Assembly (NCBI RefSeq): GCF_003667445.1 | Contig: NZ_RCTF01000001.1 | Location: 434,001 to 498,000 of the forward strand | Direction of reading: 5' to 3' | Length of the DNA stretch: 64,000 nt | Origin: Xanthobacter tagetidis | Lineage (GTDB): Bacteria > Pseudomonadota > Alphaproteobacteria > Rhizobiales > Xanthobacteraceae | Part shown: one piece after another, positions 1 to 8,674 of the stretch | Numbering within the stretch: the stretch's first letter is position 1 | Layout: each line of letters opens with the position of its first letter | Program-made: the position numbers and the translations under genes | Notes under the pieces: generated by a model | The model's database searches: none | What the model saw: only the letters and a program-made list of their open reading frames with translations | Told to the model about the DNA's origin: nothing

Positions 1-702
1 GTGGTGCCGACCCAGCGCGGCGGCGCCTTCCTGGACGATGCGCGCCGCCTGCTCGACCTGAACGACCAGGTGCTGGCGCAGCACGTGCACGGCACGTTCG
101 CGCAGCCGCTGCGGCTCGGCTTCGTCCAGGACGTGGGCGAGGACGTGCTGGAACGCATCCTGACCCGCATCAGCGCCCATTTCCCGCAGGCCCCGGTGTC
201 GGTGCGCGTGTGCGCCACCTCGTCGATCCTGGACCAGTTGCGGGCCGAGGAACTGGACGTGGGCGTCGGCTTCCGGATGGAGAGCGACCTTCCCGCGCGC
301 CCCTTCCTGCGCGAGCCCATGCTGTGGATCGCCGCCCGCAACCTGCGGATCGACCGCGACGCGCCGGTGCCACTGGTGCTGTTCGAGCATCCCTGCGTGT
401 GCCGCAGCGCTGCGGTCGCCGCGCTGGGCGCGGTCGGACGAGCCTCGCGCGTCACCTTCTCCAGCCCCAGCCTCCCGGGACTGATGGCGGCGGTGGCGGC
501 CGGCATGGGGGTGACGGTGCGCTCGCGCCGCTCGCTCCGCCCCGGCCTCGCGGTGATGGGCGACCTCTGCAGCGCACCGCTGCCGGACCTGGAATTCATG
601 CTCTATGGCCGCCCCGGCGTGCGTCCGGCGGCGCTCGCCAAGGTGGAGGAAATCCTGGAGGAGGAGATCGCCCGCGAACACCGGCTGCACGCCGCGGCGT
701 GA
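1..702 (+). CDS. LysR-family transcriptional regulator, 5' end outside the window
   Basis: Only the effector-binding part of a LysR-type regulator is present, 233 residues. The first residues (VPTQRGGAFLDDARRLLD) match the stretch that follows the winged helix in this family, so the DNA-binding domain of about 55-60 residues lies before base 1 and the GTG at base 1 is not the real start. The rest reads as a periplasmic-binding-protein-like fold (LGFVQDVGEDVLERIL onward, then GVGFRMESDLPARPF). The effector and the controlled genes cannot be told from this window; thiE downstream is on the opposite strand and converges on it. Family call is firm, function unknown. Confidence 0.85.
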   Translation: MVPTQRGGAFLDDARRLLDLNDQVLAQHVHGTFAQPLRLGFVQDVGEDVLERILTRISAHFPQAPVSVRVCATSSILDQLRAEELDVGVGFRMESDLPARPFLREPMLWIAARNLRIDRDAPVPLVLFEHPCVCRSAAVAALGAVGRASRVTFSSPSLPGLMAAVAAGMGVTVRSRRSLRPGLAVMGDLCSAPLPDLEFMLYGRPGVRPAALAKVEEILEEEIAREHRLHAAA

Positions 703-747
703 CCGGCGGCGAGCGCCCCCGGCGCGGCCCCCGGGTGACCGAGCCGC

Positions 748-1386
748 TCAGCCGCGGGCGGCGGAGATGGCGGCCCTGAGGGCCTCCGCGGCCGCCTTGG
801 GATCGGCGGCGGCGCAGATGGCCGACACCACGGCGACGCCCTCCACCCCCGCGCCGATCACGGCGCCGGCGATGGCCGCGTCGATCCCGCCGATGCCGAC
901 GATGGGAAGCGCGGTGAGCGCCCGCACCGCGGCGACGCCCTCGGGTCCGATGGCGGCGCCGGCATCCGCCTTGGTGCCGGTGGCGCGCACCGGGCCGACG
1001 CCGAGATAGTCGACCCCCGACAGATCGGACGCGGCGAATTCCGCTGGCGTCCCCACTGAGAGGCCGACGATGGCGTCCGGCCCAAGGATGGCGCGTGCCG
1101 CCTGGGGCGACAGGTCGTCCTGGCCGAGATGCACCCCGTCCGCGCCGACGGCATGGGCGACGTCCACCCGGTCGTTGACGATCAGCGCGATGCCGTGCGG
1201 CTTGAGCAGCGCCTTGAGCGCGCGCGCCTGCGCGACCAGGTCCCGGCCATGAGCGTCGGGATCGCGCAGCTGCACCAGGGTCACGCCCCCGGCCACGGCC
1301 GCCGCGACCGTCGCCGCAAGGCCGCGCGCGGCCACCTGGCGCGGATCGGTGACGAGATAGAGCGTGAGGTCGAAGGGATGGCGCAT
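748..1386 (-). CDS. thiE: thiamine phosphate synthase
   Basis: Predicted 212-residue TIM-barrel enzyme that joins the pyrimidine (HMP-PP) and thiazole (THZ-P) moieties to thiamine phosphate in the cytoplasm. Visible family motifs are LYLVTDP near the N-terminus, VTLVQLRDPDAHGRDL, the substrate-binding VHLGQDDLS, YLGVGPVRATGTK in the phosphate-binding loop, and IVGIGGIDAAIAGAVIGAGVEGVAVVSA-type glycine-rich strands at the C-terminus. Length is normal. No other thi gene is next to it and I see no TPP riboswitch in the upstream gap, which instead holds a dispersed repeat. TenI-like paralogues share the fold, but the LRDP and GPVRATGTK motifs favour true ThiE. Confidence 0.9.
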   Translation of the reverse strand: MRHPFDLTLYLVTDPRQVAARGLAATVAAAVAGGVTLVQLRDPDAHGRDLVAQARALKALLKPHGIALIVNDRVDVAHAVGADGVHLGQDDLSPQAARAILGPDAIVGLSVGTPAEFAASDLSGVDYLGVGPVRATGTKADAGAAIGPEGVAAVRALTALPIVGIGGIDAAIAGAVIGAGVEGVAVVSAICAAADPKAAAEALRAAISAARG

Positions 1387-1521
1387 GGTCTGTGTCCTTC
1401 AGCGGGCCTCGCAGGGGTCTCGCAGGGGTCGCGATCTTGGCCCGCACCGGCCGCGGGAGAGCAAGGACGTTGCCGCGGGCGACGACATGGCCGCGAGGAA
1501 GGCCCGATACGCGATGCCGCC

Positions 1522-1632
1522 GTCTTCCCCCCGGCTTGTCCGGGAGATCCACCTCGCGGCCAAGCCAGCTTCCATATCCAGAAGGCCGGCGCAAGCCGGC
1601 CCGTGGATGCCCCGGACAAGCCGGGGCATGAC
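1522..1632. repeat. dispersed hairpin repeat (family A, copy 1) in the thiE-glcF gap
   Basis: The 348-bp gap 1387-1734 holds no gene. Its centre is a 111-bp inverted element: a left arm at 1522-1552 and a right arm at 1602-1632 are near-perfect reverse complements, each containing CCGGCTTGTCCGGG or its complement. Inside is a perfect 7-bp stem with GCAA loop (1584-1601). A second element of the same architecture and size lies at 61371-61480. Short open frames here that would begin MPRLVRGIHG are products of the repeat. The element could fold in RNA and might end or shield transcripts; that is inference. Confidence 0.75.
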
Positions 1633-1734
1633 GGCGCGGAGGATGGCAAACGTGGTCGCCCGGCGCCTCCGGCGGCATGTCGCCCGGCGTGAAGCCTTCC
1701 GTGCGGCGACAGGCTGGACCGGCCGCGCGCATGC

Positions 1735-3060
1735 TCACGCGGCCTTGGCCGCGCCGGCGGCGCCGAGGCCTTCCGGCACCGGCCCGCCGGTGGCCCAGTC
1801 CAGCAATTCCACCGTATGGACCACCGGAATGTTCGTGCCGGAGCCGATCTGCGTCATGCAGCCGATATTTCCGGCGGCGATGATGTCCGGCTTCAGCGCC
1901 TCGATATGGCCGACCTTGCGCGCCTTCAGCTCGGCGGCGATGTCGCTCTGGAGCATGTTGTAGGTGCCCGCCGAGCCGCAGCAGATGTGGCTCTCGAACG
2001 GCTCCGCAACGTCGAAGCCGACGCGCCGCAGCAGCGCGGTCGGCGGTCCCTTCACCTTCTGGCCGTGCTGGAGCGAGCAGGCGGCGTGATAGGCGACGCG
2101 GCGGCCGAGCGGCGCGCGCGCCGCCGGAAGGTCGAGGGTGGCGACGAACTCCGTCACGTCGCGGGCGATGGCCGAGACGCGCGCCGCCTTGTCCGCATAG
2201 GCCGGATCGAGCCGCAGCATGTGGCCGTAGTCCTTGATCGGCGTGCCGCAGCCGGAGGCGGTGACGACGATGGCGTCGAGGCCCGCGCCGTCCATCTCGG
2301 CGATCCAGGCATCCACGTTGCGGCGCGCGAAGGCGAGCGCCTCCTCCTCGCGGCCCATATGGTGCACCAGCGCGCCGCAGCAGCCCTCGCCGGAGACCCG
2401 CACCACCTCGACGCCGTGCCGGGTGAGGAGGCGCGTCGCCGCGTCGTCGATGCCGGGGCGCAGCACCGGCTGGGCGCAGCCCTTCAGCAGCGCTACGCGC
2501 GCCCGGCGCGGCCCCTCGGCCGGCGTCGCGCCGGGCAGCTCGCTCTGGCTCGGCCCATGCGGGATGCCGGGGGCGAGGCGCAGCATGGCGGCGAGCGGCT
2601 TCAGGCCCGGCACCTTGGCGAGCAGCGGCGCGAACGGCTTGCCGACTGCGGCGCCGAGCAGCGCGAAGCGGAAGCGCGCGGGATAGGGCAGCACCTTCGC
2701 CAGCAGCGTGCGGATCATGCGGTCGGCGAACGGGCGCCGGTAGGTCTTTTCGATATGCACCCGCGCCCCGTCAACCAGGTGCATGTAGTTCACGCCCGAC
2801 GGACAGGTGGTCATGCAGGACAGGCAGGTGAGGCAGCGGTCGATGTGCTTGACCTCCTCCTCGGTGGCCGCGCGGCCGCCCTCCAGCATGTCCTTGATGA
2901 GGTAGATGCGCCCGCGCGGGCTGTCGAGCTCGTCGCCGAGCAGCACATAGGTCGGGCAGGTGGCGGTGCAGAAGCCGCAATGCACGCACTTGCGCAGGAT
3001 GTCGTTCGCCTCCGCGACGCGTGGATCGGCGAGCTGGGCGAGGGAGAAGTGGGTCTGCAT
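1735..3060 (-). CDS. glcF: glycolate oxidase iron-sulfur subunit
   Basis: 441 residues. Electron-transfer subunit of the membrane-associated glycolate oxidase (GlcDEF), which oxidises glycolate to glyoxylate and passes electrons to the quinone pool. Two ferredoxin-type 4Fe-4S motifs are near the N-terminus (CVHCGFCTATCP and CLTCLSCMTTCP), followed by two cysteine-rich CCG domains (EGCCGALVHH and HICCGSAGTY). Length is typical. It is the last gene of glcD-glcE-glcF, 82 bp after glcE. The closest alternative, LutA/GlpC-type subunits, would not have this partner set. Confidence 0.93.
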   Translation of the reverse strand: MQTHFSLAQLADPRVAEANDILRKCVHCGFCTATCPTYVLLGDELDSPRGRIYLIKDMLEGGRAATEEEVKHIDRCLTCLSCMTTCPSGVNYMHLVDGARVHIEKTYRRPFADRMIRTLLAKVLPYPARFRFALLGAAVGKPFAPLLAKVPGLKPLAAMLRLAPGIPHGPSQSELPGATPAEGPRRARVALLKGCAQPVLRPGIDDAATRLLTRHGVEVVRVSGEGCCGALVHHMGREEEALAFARRNVDAWIAEMDGAGLDAIVVTASGCGTPIKDYGHMLRLDPAYADKAARVSAIARDVTEFVATLDLPAARAPLGRRVAYHAACSLQHGQKVKGPPTALLRRVGFDVAEPFESHICCGSAGTYNMLQSDIAAELKARKVGHIEALKPDIIAAGNIGCMTQIGSGTNIPVVHTVELLDWATGGPVPEGLGAAGAAKAA

Positions 3061-3142
3061 GGCTCAGCCGTGGCGCGAGGAGGCGGTCGGGGCGCGGAAG
3101 GGGGCGGGGGGTGTCACGGCGCTGGCCAGGGTCGACGCCATC

Positions 3143-4372
3143 TCACACCCCCGCATGCATGCGGCCGGGGTTGAGCACCCGCGCCGGATCGAAGCTGTCC
3201 TTCACGCGGGCGGCGAGCGCCGCGAGCGTCGGCGCCTCGGGCTGGAACACCGGCACGCGCGCACGCTCGGAAGCGGCGGCGCGGATCAGGGTGGCGTGGC
3301 CGCCATGGGGCGCGAGCGCCGCGCGCACCGCGTCCGCATGGCTGTCGGTGCCCGGCATCAGCGCCCAGACGAGGCCGCCTGCCCAGTCGCAATAGGTCTC
3401 GGCGCCGAGGTCGCGGGCAAGGTCAGCGGCCAGCTGCGGCCCGGCGGTGGGCTTTGTGGAGATGCGCCACACCGCGCGCTCGCCGGTGCCCCAGAAGGGG
3501 GCTGCGTCGCGCACCGCGCGCCAGAGCGCGGCGGAGGCCTCCTCCTCGATCACCGCGCAGGCGCCGAACGGGGCGAGCACCGCCGCCAGCATCTCGCGCC
3601 GCGCCCGCACCGAGGGCGAAACCCCTTCCAGCCGGAACGCGGCCGTGCCGGCGGCGACGCCCGGCAGCCGGGCGGCGACCGGCTCCGGCAGATAGGCCGC
3701 GCCCGACACCTCGCACGACGAGCCCATGGCAGCGCTCATGGCCTCGGCTGCCCGCGCCGGCGCGAGGCCGCCGACCAGCAGGCTCGCCTCCACCGGCGGG
3801 CGCGGCAGCACCTTGAGCGTGATCTCGGTGAGCACGGCGAGGGTGCCGAACGAGCCGCACAGCAGCCGGGGCAAATCGTAGCCGGTGACGTTCTTCACCA
3901 CCCGCCCGCCGGACTTGAACGGCTCCGCCCGCCCCGACACCGCCCGCGCGCCGAGCGCATGGTCACGCACCGCGCCGTGGCTGATGCGGCGCGGACCGGC
4001 GAGGTTCGCCGCGAACAGGCCGCCGAGCGTGCCGGCGCAGGGCGCGCCGCCCAGCAGCGGCCCGAGGTCGGCGGGCTCGAACGCCAGCATCTGCCCGCGC
4101 GCGGCCAGCATTTCCTCGATCTCGCCGCGCGGGGTGCCGGGCCGCGCCGAGAGCACCAGTTCCTCGGGCTCGTAGAGGGTGACGCCCGAGAACTGCGAGA
4201 GGTCCAGCGTGCGCGCAGTCTGGATCGGCCGGCCGAGGCCGCGCAGGGTGCCGCGCCCGGCGATCTCCAGCGTCTTGGCGTCCGCCAGCGCGGCCCGCAC
4301 CGCGTCGGCGACGCCGGCCTCGTCATAGGGGGTGATGATGTCGCCGCTGGTGTCGCCAGACAGGGTTTCCAT
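3143..4372 (-). CDS. glcE: glycolate oxidase FAD-binding subunit
   Basis: 409 residues, the shorter flavoprotein subunit of glycolate oxidase. It shows the N-terminal part of the FAD-linked oxidase fold (LEIAGRGTLRGLGRP, then LVLSARPGTPRGEIEEML and FEPADLGPLLGG with GTLGGLFAANLAGPRR, the flavin-binding PP-loop region), plus a central GRVVKNVTGYDLPRLLCGSFG motif characteristic of GlcE. It sits 46 bp after glcD and before glcF, on the same strand. The ATG start gives the expected N-terminus. GlcE probably acts together with GlcD; alone the family is not known to oxidise glycolate. Confidence 0.93.
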   Translation of the reverse strand: METLSGDTSGDIITPYDEAGVADAVRAALADAKTLEIAGRGTLRGLGRPIQTARTLDLSQFSGVTLYEPEELVLSARPGTPRGEIEEMLAARGQMLAFEPADLGPLLGGAPCAGTLGGLFAANLAGPRRISHGAVRDHALGARAVSGRAEPFKSGGRVVKNVTGYDLPRLLCGSFGTLAVLTEITLKVLPRPPVEASLLVGGLAPARAAEAMSAAMGSSCEVSGAAYLPEPVAARLPGVAAGTAAFRLEGVSPSVRARREMLAAVLAPFGACAVIEEEASAALWRAVRDAAPFWGTGERAVWRISTKPTAGPQLAADLARDLGAETYCDWAGGLVWALMPGTDSHADAVRAALAPHGGHATLIRAAASERARVPVFQPEAPTLAALAARVKDSFDPARVLNPGRMHAGV

Positions 4373-4418
4373 GGTCGCGCCGCGCCGCCCGGTGTTCGGT
4401 GATGGAGGGTGCCGCGCG

Positions 4419-5915
4419 TCAGAAGCGCGGCAGGTCGGGGAAAGGCAGGACGCCGCCGGACACGTGCATGCGGCCGAGTTCGGCGCAGCGGTGCAGGGTC
4501 GGGAACACCTTGCCGGGATTGAGCAGGCCCTTGTCGTCGAAGGCGCACTTCACGCGGAGCTGCTGGGCGAGGTCCACCTCGTTGAACATCTCCGGCATCA
4601 GGTCGCGCTTCTCGATGCCGACGCCGTGCTCGCCGGTGAGCACGCCGCCCACCTCCACGCACAGGCGCAGGATGTCGGCGCCGAAGGCCTCCGCCGCGTC
4701 CAGCTCGCCCTCCTTGTTGGCGTCGTAGAGGATCAGCGGATGCAGATTGCCGTCGCCCGCATGGAACACGTTGGCGACCCTGAGGCCGTATTTCTGCGAC
4801 AGCTCGCGCATGCGCGAAAGCACCAGCGGCAGTTCCTTGCGCGGAATGGTCCCGTCCATGCAGAGATAGTCGGGCGAGAGGCGCCCCACCGCCGGGAAGG
4901 CTGCCTTGCGGCCGGCCCAGAAGCCGAGCCGTTCCTCTTCGCTCTGCGACACGCGCAGCGTCACGGCGCGGCAGTCGCGGGCGATCGCCTCCACCTCGCC
5001 GAGCAGGTGCGCGCATTCCGCCTCGGGACCGTCCAGCTCGACGATCAGCAGCGCCTCCACGTCCAGCGGGTAGCCGACATTCACGAACGCCTCCGCGGCG
5101 GCGATGGCGTCGCGGTCCATCATCTCGATGCCGGCCGGGATGATGCCCTGGCCGATGATGCGCGCCACGCAGTCGCCGGCATCCTCGGAGGTGGGAAAGC
5201 CCACCAGCAGAGCGCGGGCGGTGTCGGGCTTCTTGAGCAGGCGCACCGTGACCTCGGTGACGACGCCGAGCAGGCCCTCCGAGCCGATCACCACCGAAAG
5301 CAGATCGAGCCCGCCGGCATCCAGGTGCTTGCCGCCGAGCCGCACGATCTCGCCGGTGATGAGCACCAGCTCCACCCCCAGCACGTTGTTGGTGGTGAGG
5401 CCGTATTTCAGGCAGTGCACGCCGCCGGAATTCTCGCCCACGTTCCCGCCGATGGAGCAGGCGATCTGCGAGGAGGGGTCCGGGGCGTAGTAGAAGCCGT
5501 CCTGCTCCACGGCGCGGGTGATGCCGAGATTGGTCACGCCCGGCTGCACAACGGCGCAGCGGTTGGCGTAGTCCACATCCAGGATGCGGTTGAACTTGCC
5601 CATGCCGAGCAGCACCGCGTCCTGGAGCGGCAGCGAGCCGCCCGACAGCGAGGTGCCGGAACCGCGCGGCACCACGCGGATTTCGTTCGCGTGGCAGTAT
5701 TTGAGGATCGCCGCCACCTGTTCCGTGGTGGAGGGCAGCACCACCACCAGCGGCAGCTGGCGATAGGCGGTCAGCGCATCGGATTCGTACGGGCGCATGC
5801 CGCGCTCGGTCGCGATCACCCCTTCGCCGGGCACGATGGCCCGAAGGTCGGCGACGATCTCCTCCCGGCGGGCGAGAACCCGCTCATCCGCTTCCGGCAG
5901 CCTGAGGCCCGTCAT
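4419..5915 (-). CDS. glcD: glycolate oxidase subunit GlcD, FAD-linked
   Basis: 498 residues, the catalytic FAD subunit. N-terminal FAD_binding_4 domain with the PRGSGTSLSGGSLP loop and the GITRAVEQDGFYYAPDPSSQIACSIGG-type region, then the FAD-oxidase C-terminal domain ending in the HAGDGNLHPLI and GEHGVGIEKR motifs. AAGGA stands 8 bases before the ATG (5915). First gene of glcDEF and divergent from a LysR gene across a 151-bp gap that has an inverted repeat. In an organism with Rubisco, glycolate from the oxygenase reaction is the obvious substrate, although D-lactate dehydrogenases share the family. Confidence 0.94.
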   Translation of the reverse strand: MTGLRLPEADERVLARREEIVADLRAIVPGEGVIATERGMRPYESDALTAYRQLPLVVVLPSTTEQVAAILKYCHANEIRVVPRGSGTSLSGGSLPLQDAVLLGMGKFNRILDVDYANRCAVVQPGVTNLGITRAVEQDGFYYAPDPSSQIACSIGGNVGENSGGVHCLKYGLTTNNVLGVELVLITGEIVRLGGKHLDAGGLDLLSVVIGSEGLLGVVTEVTVRLLKKPDTARALLVGFPTSEDAGDCVARIIGQGIIPAGIEMMDRDAIAAAEAFVNVGYPLDVEALLIVELDGPEAECAHLLGEVEAIARDCRAVTLRVSQSEEERLGFWAGRKAAFPAVGRLSPDYLCMDGTIPRKELPLVLSRMRELSQKYGLRVANVFHAGDGNLHPLILYDANKEGELDAAEAFGADILRLCVEVGGVLTGEHGVGIEKRDLMPEMFNEVDLAQQLRVKCAFDDKGLLNPGKVFPTLHRCAELGRMHVSGGVLPFPDLPRF

Positions 5916-5963
5916 GGCGGCGTTCCTTTAACGGTTCTATTTGGCGCCACTATAATCGGTTGA

Positions 5964-5993
5964 GAGGCAAAAGCTGTCGCTCATTGTTGCCTC
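5964..5993. promoter_or_regulatory. inverted repeat in the glcD / LysR divergent promoter
   Basis: GAGGCAA (5964-5970) and TTGCCTC (5987-5993) form a perfect 7-bp inverted repeat with a 16-bp spacer, 49 bp before the glcD start and 74 bp before the LysR start. A TATAAT occurs at 5951-5956 on the plus strand. Position and symmetry suit a regulator site shared by both genes; the classical T-N11-A spacing is not met, so assignment to the LysR protein is inference. Confidence 0.4.
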
Positions 5994-6066
5994 GTGGGAT
6001 AAAGTCGTTTTTAAAAGGGAAAAGATCGGACCCTGCGGCAGGGGATCGGCTCCTCGGACGTGAGCG

Positions 6067-7002
6067 ATGATCGGCAATCTGGGCGACCTCGAAATCTTCG
6101 CGCGCATCGTCACCGCGGGCAGCCTTTCCGCCGCGGGGCGGGAGCTCGGATTGTCGCCGCCGGTGGTGTCGAAGCGCATCCAGCGGCTGGAGGAGCGGCT
6201 CGGCGCCCGCCTGTTCCAGCGCACCACCCGCAAGGTGACGCTGACCGAGGCGGGACAGGGCTTCTACGAGCGGGTGGTGAGCATCCTCGCCTCCATCGAG
6301 GAGGCGGAGAACCAGCTCGCCCGCAAGTCCTCGGAGGTGCGCGGGCTGCTCATGGTGGCCGCGCCCACCTCGTTCGGGCGCCTGCACATCGCGCCGTTCC
6401 TCGGGCCCCTGCTGGCGGCGAACCCCGACCTCGTCGTCGACCTGGAGCTGTCCGACGCCTTCGTGGACATTGTCGGCGAGGGGTTCGACGTCGCGGTGCG
6501 CATCGCCGACCTGGACGATTCCAGCCTCGTCGCGCGCCGGCTCGCGCCGGTGCACCGGGTGCTGTGCGCCACGCCGGACTACCTGAAGAAAGCGGGCGAG
6601 CCGAAATCCATCGCCGACCTCGCGCAGCATGTCCTGCTCGCGACCCACAGCCAGGACCCCTGGCGGCTGGAGGGGCCGGACGGGCCGATCACCCTGCGCA
6701 CCCACTCGCCGCTGCGCACCAATTCGAACGAGGTGGTGCGGGCGGCGACCCTCGCCTCCATCGGCATCGCCTTGCGCTCCACCTGGGATGTGGGGCCGGA
6801 GCTGCGCTCCGGCGCGCTCAAGGTGGTGCTGCCGAAATGGCGCGCCTCGCACCGGGTGGGGCTGTTCGCGGTCTACCCCTCGCGCCGCTTCCTGCCGCAG
6901 AAGGTGCGCGTCTTCATCGACCACCTCGCCGGCCTCTATGGCACCGTCCCGCCCTGGGACGAGGGCCTGGAGCACCTGTTCGACCCCCGCGTCGCGGCGT
7001 GA
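6067..7002 (+). CDS. LysR-family regulator, candidate controller of glcDEF
   Basis: 311 residues, full length. Winged helix-turn-helix at residues 1-60 (DLEIFARIVTAGSLSAAGRE, then SPPVVSKRIQRLEERLGARLF and the TEAG motif), effector domain from about 88 on. The helix-turn-helix and the VAVRIADLDDSSLVARRLAP stretch place it in the large CrgA/DmlR-like branch. It is divergent from glcD, the usual place for a regulator of the neighbouring operon, so control of glycolate oxidation is likely but not shown. azlC follows 120 bp downstream on the same strand. Confidence 0.88.
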   Translation: MIGNLGDLEIFARIVTAGSLSAAGRELGLSPPVVSKRIQRLEERLGARLFQRTTRKVTLTEAGQGFYERVVSILASIEEAENQLARKSSEVRGLLMVAAPTSFGRLHIAPFLGPLLAANPDLVVDLELSDAFVDIVGEGFDVAVRIADLDDSSLVARRLAPVHRVLCATPDYLKKAGEPKSIADLAQHVLLATHSQDPWRLEGPDGPITLRTHSPLRTNSNEVVRAATLASIGIALRSTWDVGPELRSGALKVVLPKWRASHRVGLFAVYPSRRFLPQKVRVFIDHLAGLYGTVPPWDEGLEHLFDPRVAA

Positions 7003-7122
7003 CGCACCCGCCGGCGCGCGGCCCTGCACCCAGTGCATGGCAGGCGGCGCGGACGCTGCGGAAATCGGGTTGGTCGATGGCCGCCGCTCCGCCATAAAAG
7101 GGCTCCCTCAAAAGCCGGTCCC

Positions 7123-7836
7123 ATGCCCGCCGCCAAAGCTCCCGCCACGCTCACTTTGACCGGCGCCATCCAGGGCGCCCGCGAGACCATTCCGTTCATG
7201 CCCGGCCTCGCCGCCTTCGGCATGGCCTTCGGCGCCGCCGCGGCGCAGAAGGGCATGACGCTTGCGGAGGCCTGCCTGTCGTCGGGCCTGGTGTTCGCTG
7301 GCCTCGCCCAGATGGTGGCGCTGGAGGGCTGGACGCGGAACTGGACCTTCTCCGCGCTCATCGCCCTCGGCCTGCTCACCTTCACCATCAACCTGCGCCA
7401 CGTGCTGATGGCGGCCGCCATGCGGCCATGGCTCGGCCAATTGCCGGCATGGCAGAGCTACGCCTCGCTGCTGCTGCTCGCCGACAACAACTGGGCGGCG
7501 GCCATGCGCTACCGCACCGAGGGGGGCTCGGACGTCGGCTATTTCGTCGGCGCCGGCTTCATCACCTGGGTGCTGTGGGTGGTGTCCACCGCGGCGGGGC
7601 ACATCGTCGGCGGCGGCGTGCCGGACCCGAAGGCGATCGGCATCGACCTCGTGGTGCCGGCCTTCTTCGTCGCCATGCTGCTGCCCAACTGGCGCGGCCG
7701 GCGCGAGGCGGTGGGCTGGGGCACCGCGGCCGTGACCTCGCTCGCCGCGTCCTATCTGCTGCCCGGCTGGTGGTTCATCGCCATCGGCGCGGTGGCGGGT
7801 GCGTTCGCCGGAGGGTTCACCGATGACGAGCGTTGA
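7123..7836 (+). CDS. azlC: AzlC-family branched-chain amino acid exporter, large subunit
   Basis: 237 residues from the ATG at 7123; an upstream in-frame start at 7033 would add a basic, non-family N-terminus. The protein is hydrophobic with about seven segments and carries the family signatures FMPGLAAFGMAFGAAAAQKG and TINLRHVLMAAAMRP. AzlC and AzlD form a two-component exporter for branched-chain amino acids or related compounds in the inner membrane. The 3' end overlaps azlD by 14 bp, which points to coupled translation. Confidence 0.9.
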   Translation: MPAAKAPATLTLTGAIQGARETIPFMPGLAAFGMAFGAAAAQKGMTLAEACLSSGLVFAGLAQMVALEGWTRNWTFSALIALGLLTFTINLRHVLMAAAMRPWLGQLPAWQSYASLLLLADNNWAAAMRYRTEGGSDVGYFVGAGFITWVLWVVSTAAGHIVGGGVPDPKAIGIDLVVPAFFVAMLLPNWRGRREAVGWGTAAVTSLAASYLLPGWWFIAIGAVAGAFAGGFTDDER

Positions 7837-8128
7837 TCCCGGCACGCTCCTCGCCATCTGCGTCATGGCGGCCGCCACCATCTTCAACCGCACCGCCGGC
7901 TTCTTCCTGATGCGCCTCGTGCCGGTGACACCGCGCGTGCGCCGGGTGCTCGATGCGCTGCCGGGCGCGGTGCTGGTGGCGCTTCTGGTCCCGAACGCGG
8001 TGCGCGGCGACGCCGCCATGCTCTGCGGCCTCACCGCCGCATTGGTGGTGGCGAAACTCACCAAGAGCGATTTCCTGGCGGTGCTCGCCGCCATGGCCGT
8101 CGCTGCGGCGATCCGCGCCTTTCCCTGA
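7823..8128 (+). CDS. azlD: AzlD-family small subunit of branched-chain amino acid exporter
   Basis: 101 residues, four predicted membrane segments, with the family motif TIFNRTAGFFLMRLVP and the VLDALPGAVLVALLVPNAV stretch. The ATG at 7823 lies inside the end of azlC (14-bp overlap), the standard azlCD layout. AzlD is needed as partner of AzlC; the exported substrate cannot be read from sequence. Confidence 0.88.
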   Translation: MTSVDPGTLLAICVMAAATIFNRTAGFFLMRLVPVTPRVRRVLDALPGAVLVALLVPNAVRGDAAMLCGLTAALVVAKLTKSDFLAVLAAMAVAAAIRAFP

Positions 8129-8130
8129 TT

Positions 8131-8586
8131 TCAGAACAGAAGCCGGCGCGCGGCGACGATCAGCACACAGCCGAGCGCCACGGCGAGGCCGAGATGGATC
8201 GCCCCGACGGGCGGCGCGGCACGGTCCAGCAGCACGTCGTCCGACAGAGCCGGATTGATGAACGCATCCACATAGTCCCCGGCCCGGAAGCGCCGTGCGA
8301 AGGCGGACCGGTCGGGCCAGATGCCGGCCGGCCAGTCGAGCAGCGTCAGGCGCGTGCTCTCATGCAGCTTGCCGCCCACCTGGTAGCGGTAGCGCAGCCC
8401 GCGGGCGAGCGAGCCGAAGGCGCGGGGCGGTCGGGGCGGACCGACGATGTGCGCCTTCACGGCCGGCCAGTCGGCGACGCGGCGCGCCTTGGCCCGCGCA
8501 CCGGCCGCAACGGCGGCAAGGATCAGCCCGCCGAGAATGCCGAAGGACGCGAGATAGGCGATGACGCGCACGATGATTTCGAGCAT
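8131..8586 (-). CDS. DUF3592-like membrane protein
   Basis: 151 residues from ATG 8586 (a GTG at 8616 is possible but gives a polar leader and has no better ribosome site). One membrane segment at residues 3-26 (VRVIAYLASFGILGGLILAA), a soluble loop with a LRYRYQVGGKLHESTRL strand and YVDAFINPALSDDVLL, then a second C-terminal membrane segment (GLAVALGCVLIVAARRL). This resembles DUF3592 proteins, whose function is unknown. It converges on azlD with only 2 bp between stops. Confidence 0.6.
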   Translation of the reverse strand: MLEIIVRVIAYLASFGILGGLILAAVAAGARAKARRVADWPAVKAHIVGPPRPPRAFGSLARGLRYRYQVGGKLHESTRLTLLDWPAGIWPDRSAFARRFRAGDYVDAFINPALSDDVLLDRAAPPVGAIHLGLAVALGCVLIVAARRLLF

Positions 8587-8674
8587 GGCCGCTCCCGTCT
8601 CCCGCCGAGCGGGCACCCCGGTTCGGCGAGGCCATGCCAGCCGGCGTCAAAAGGTCGGCCGGGCGCGCCTGCCC

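Noticed and set aside
1387..1734. TPP riboswitch or small gene upstream of thiE
   Set aside because: No CUGAGA/thi-box pattern is visible; the small open frames are repeat-derived (MPRLVRGIHG type).
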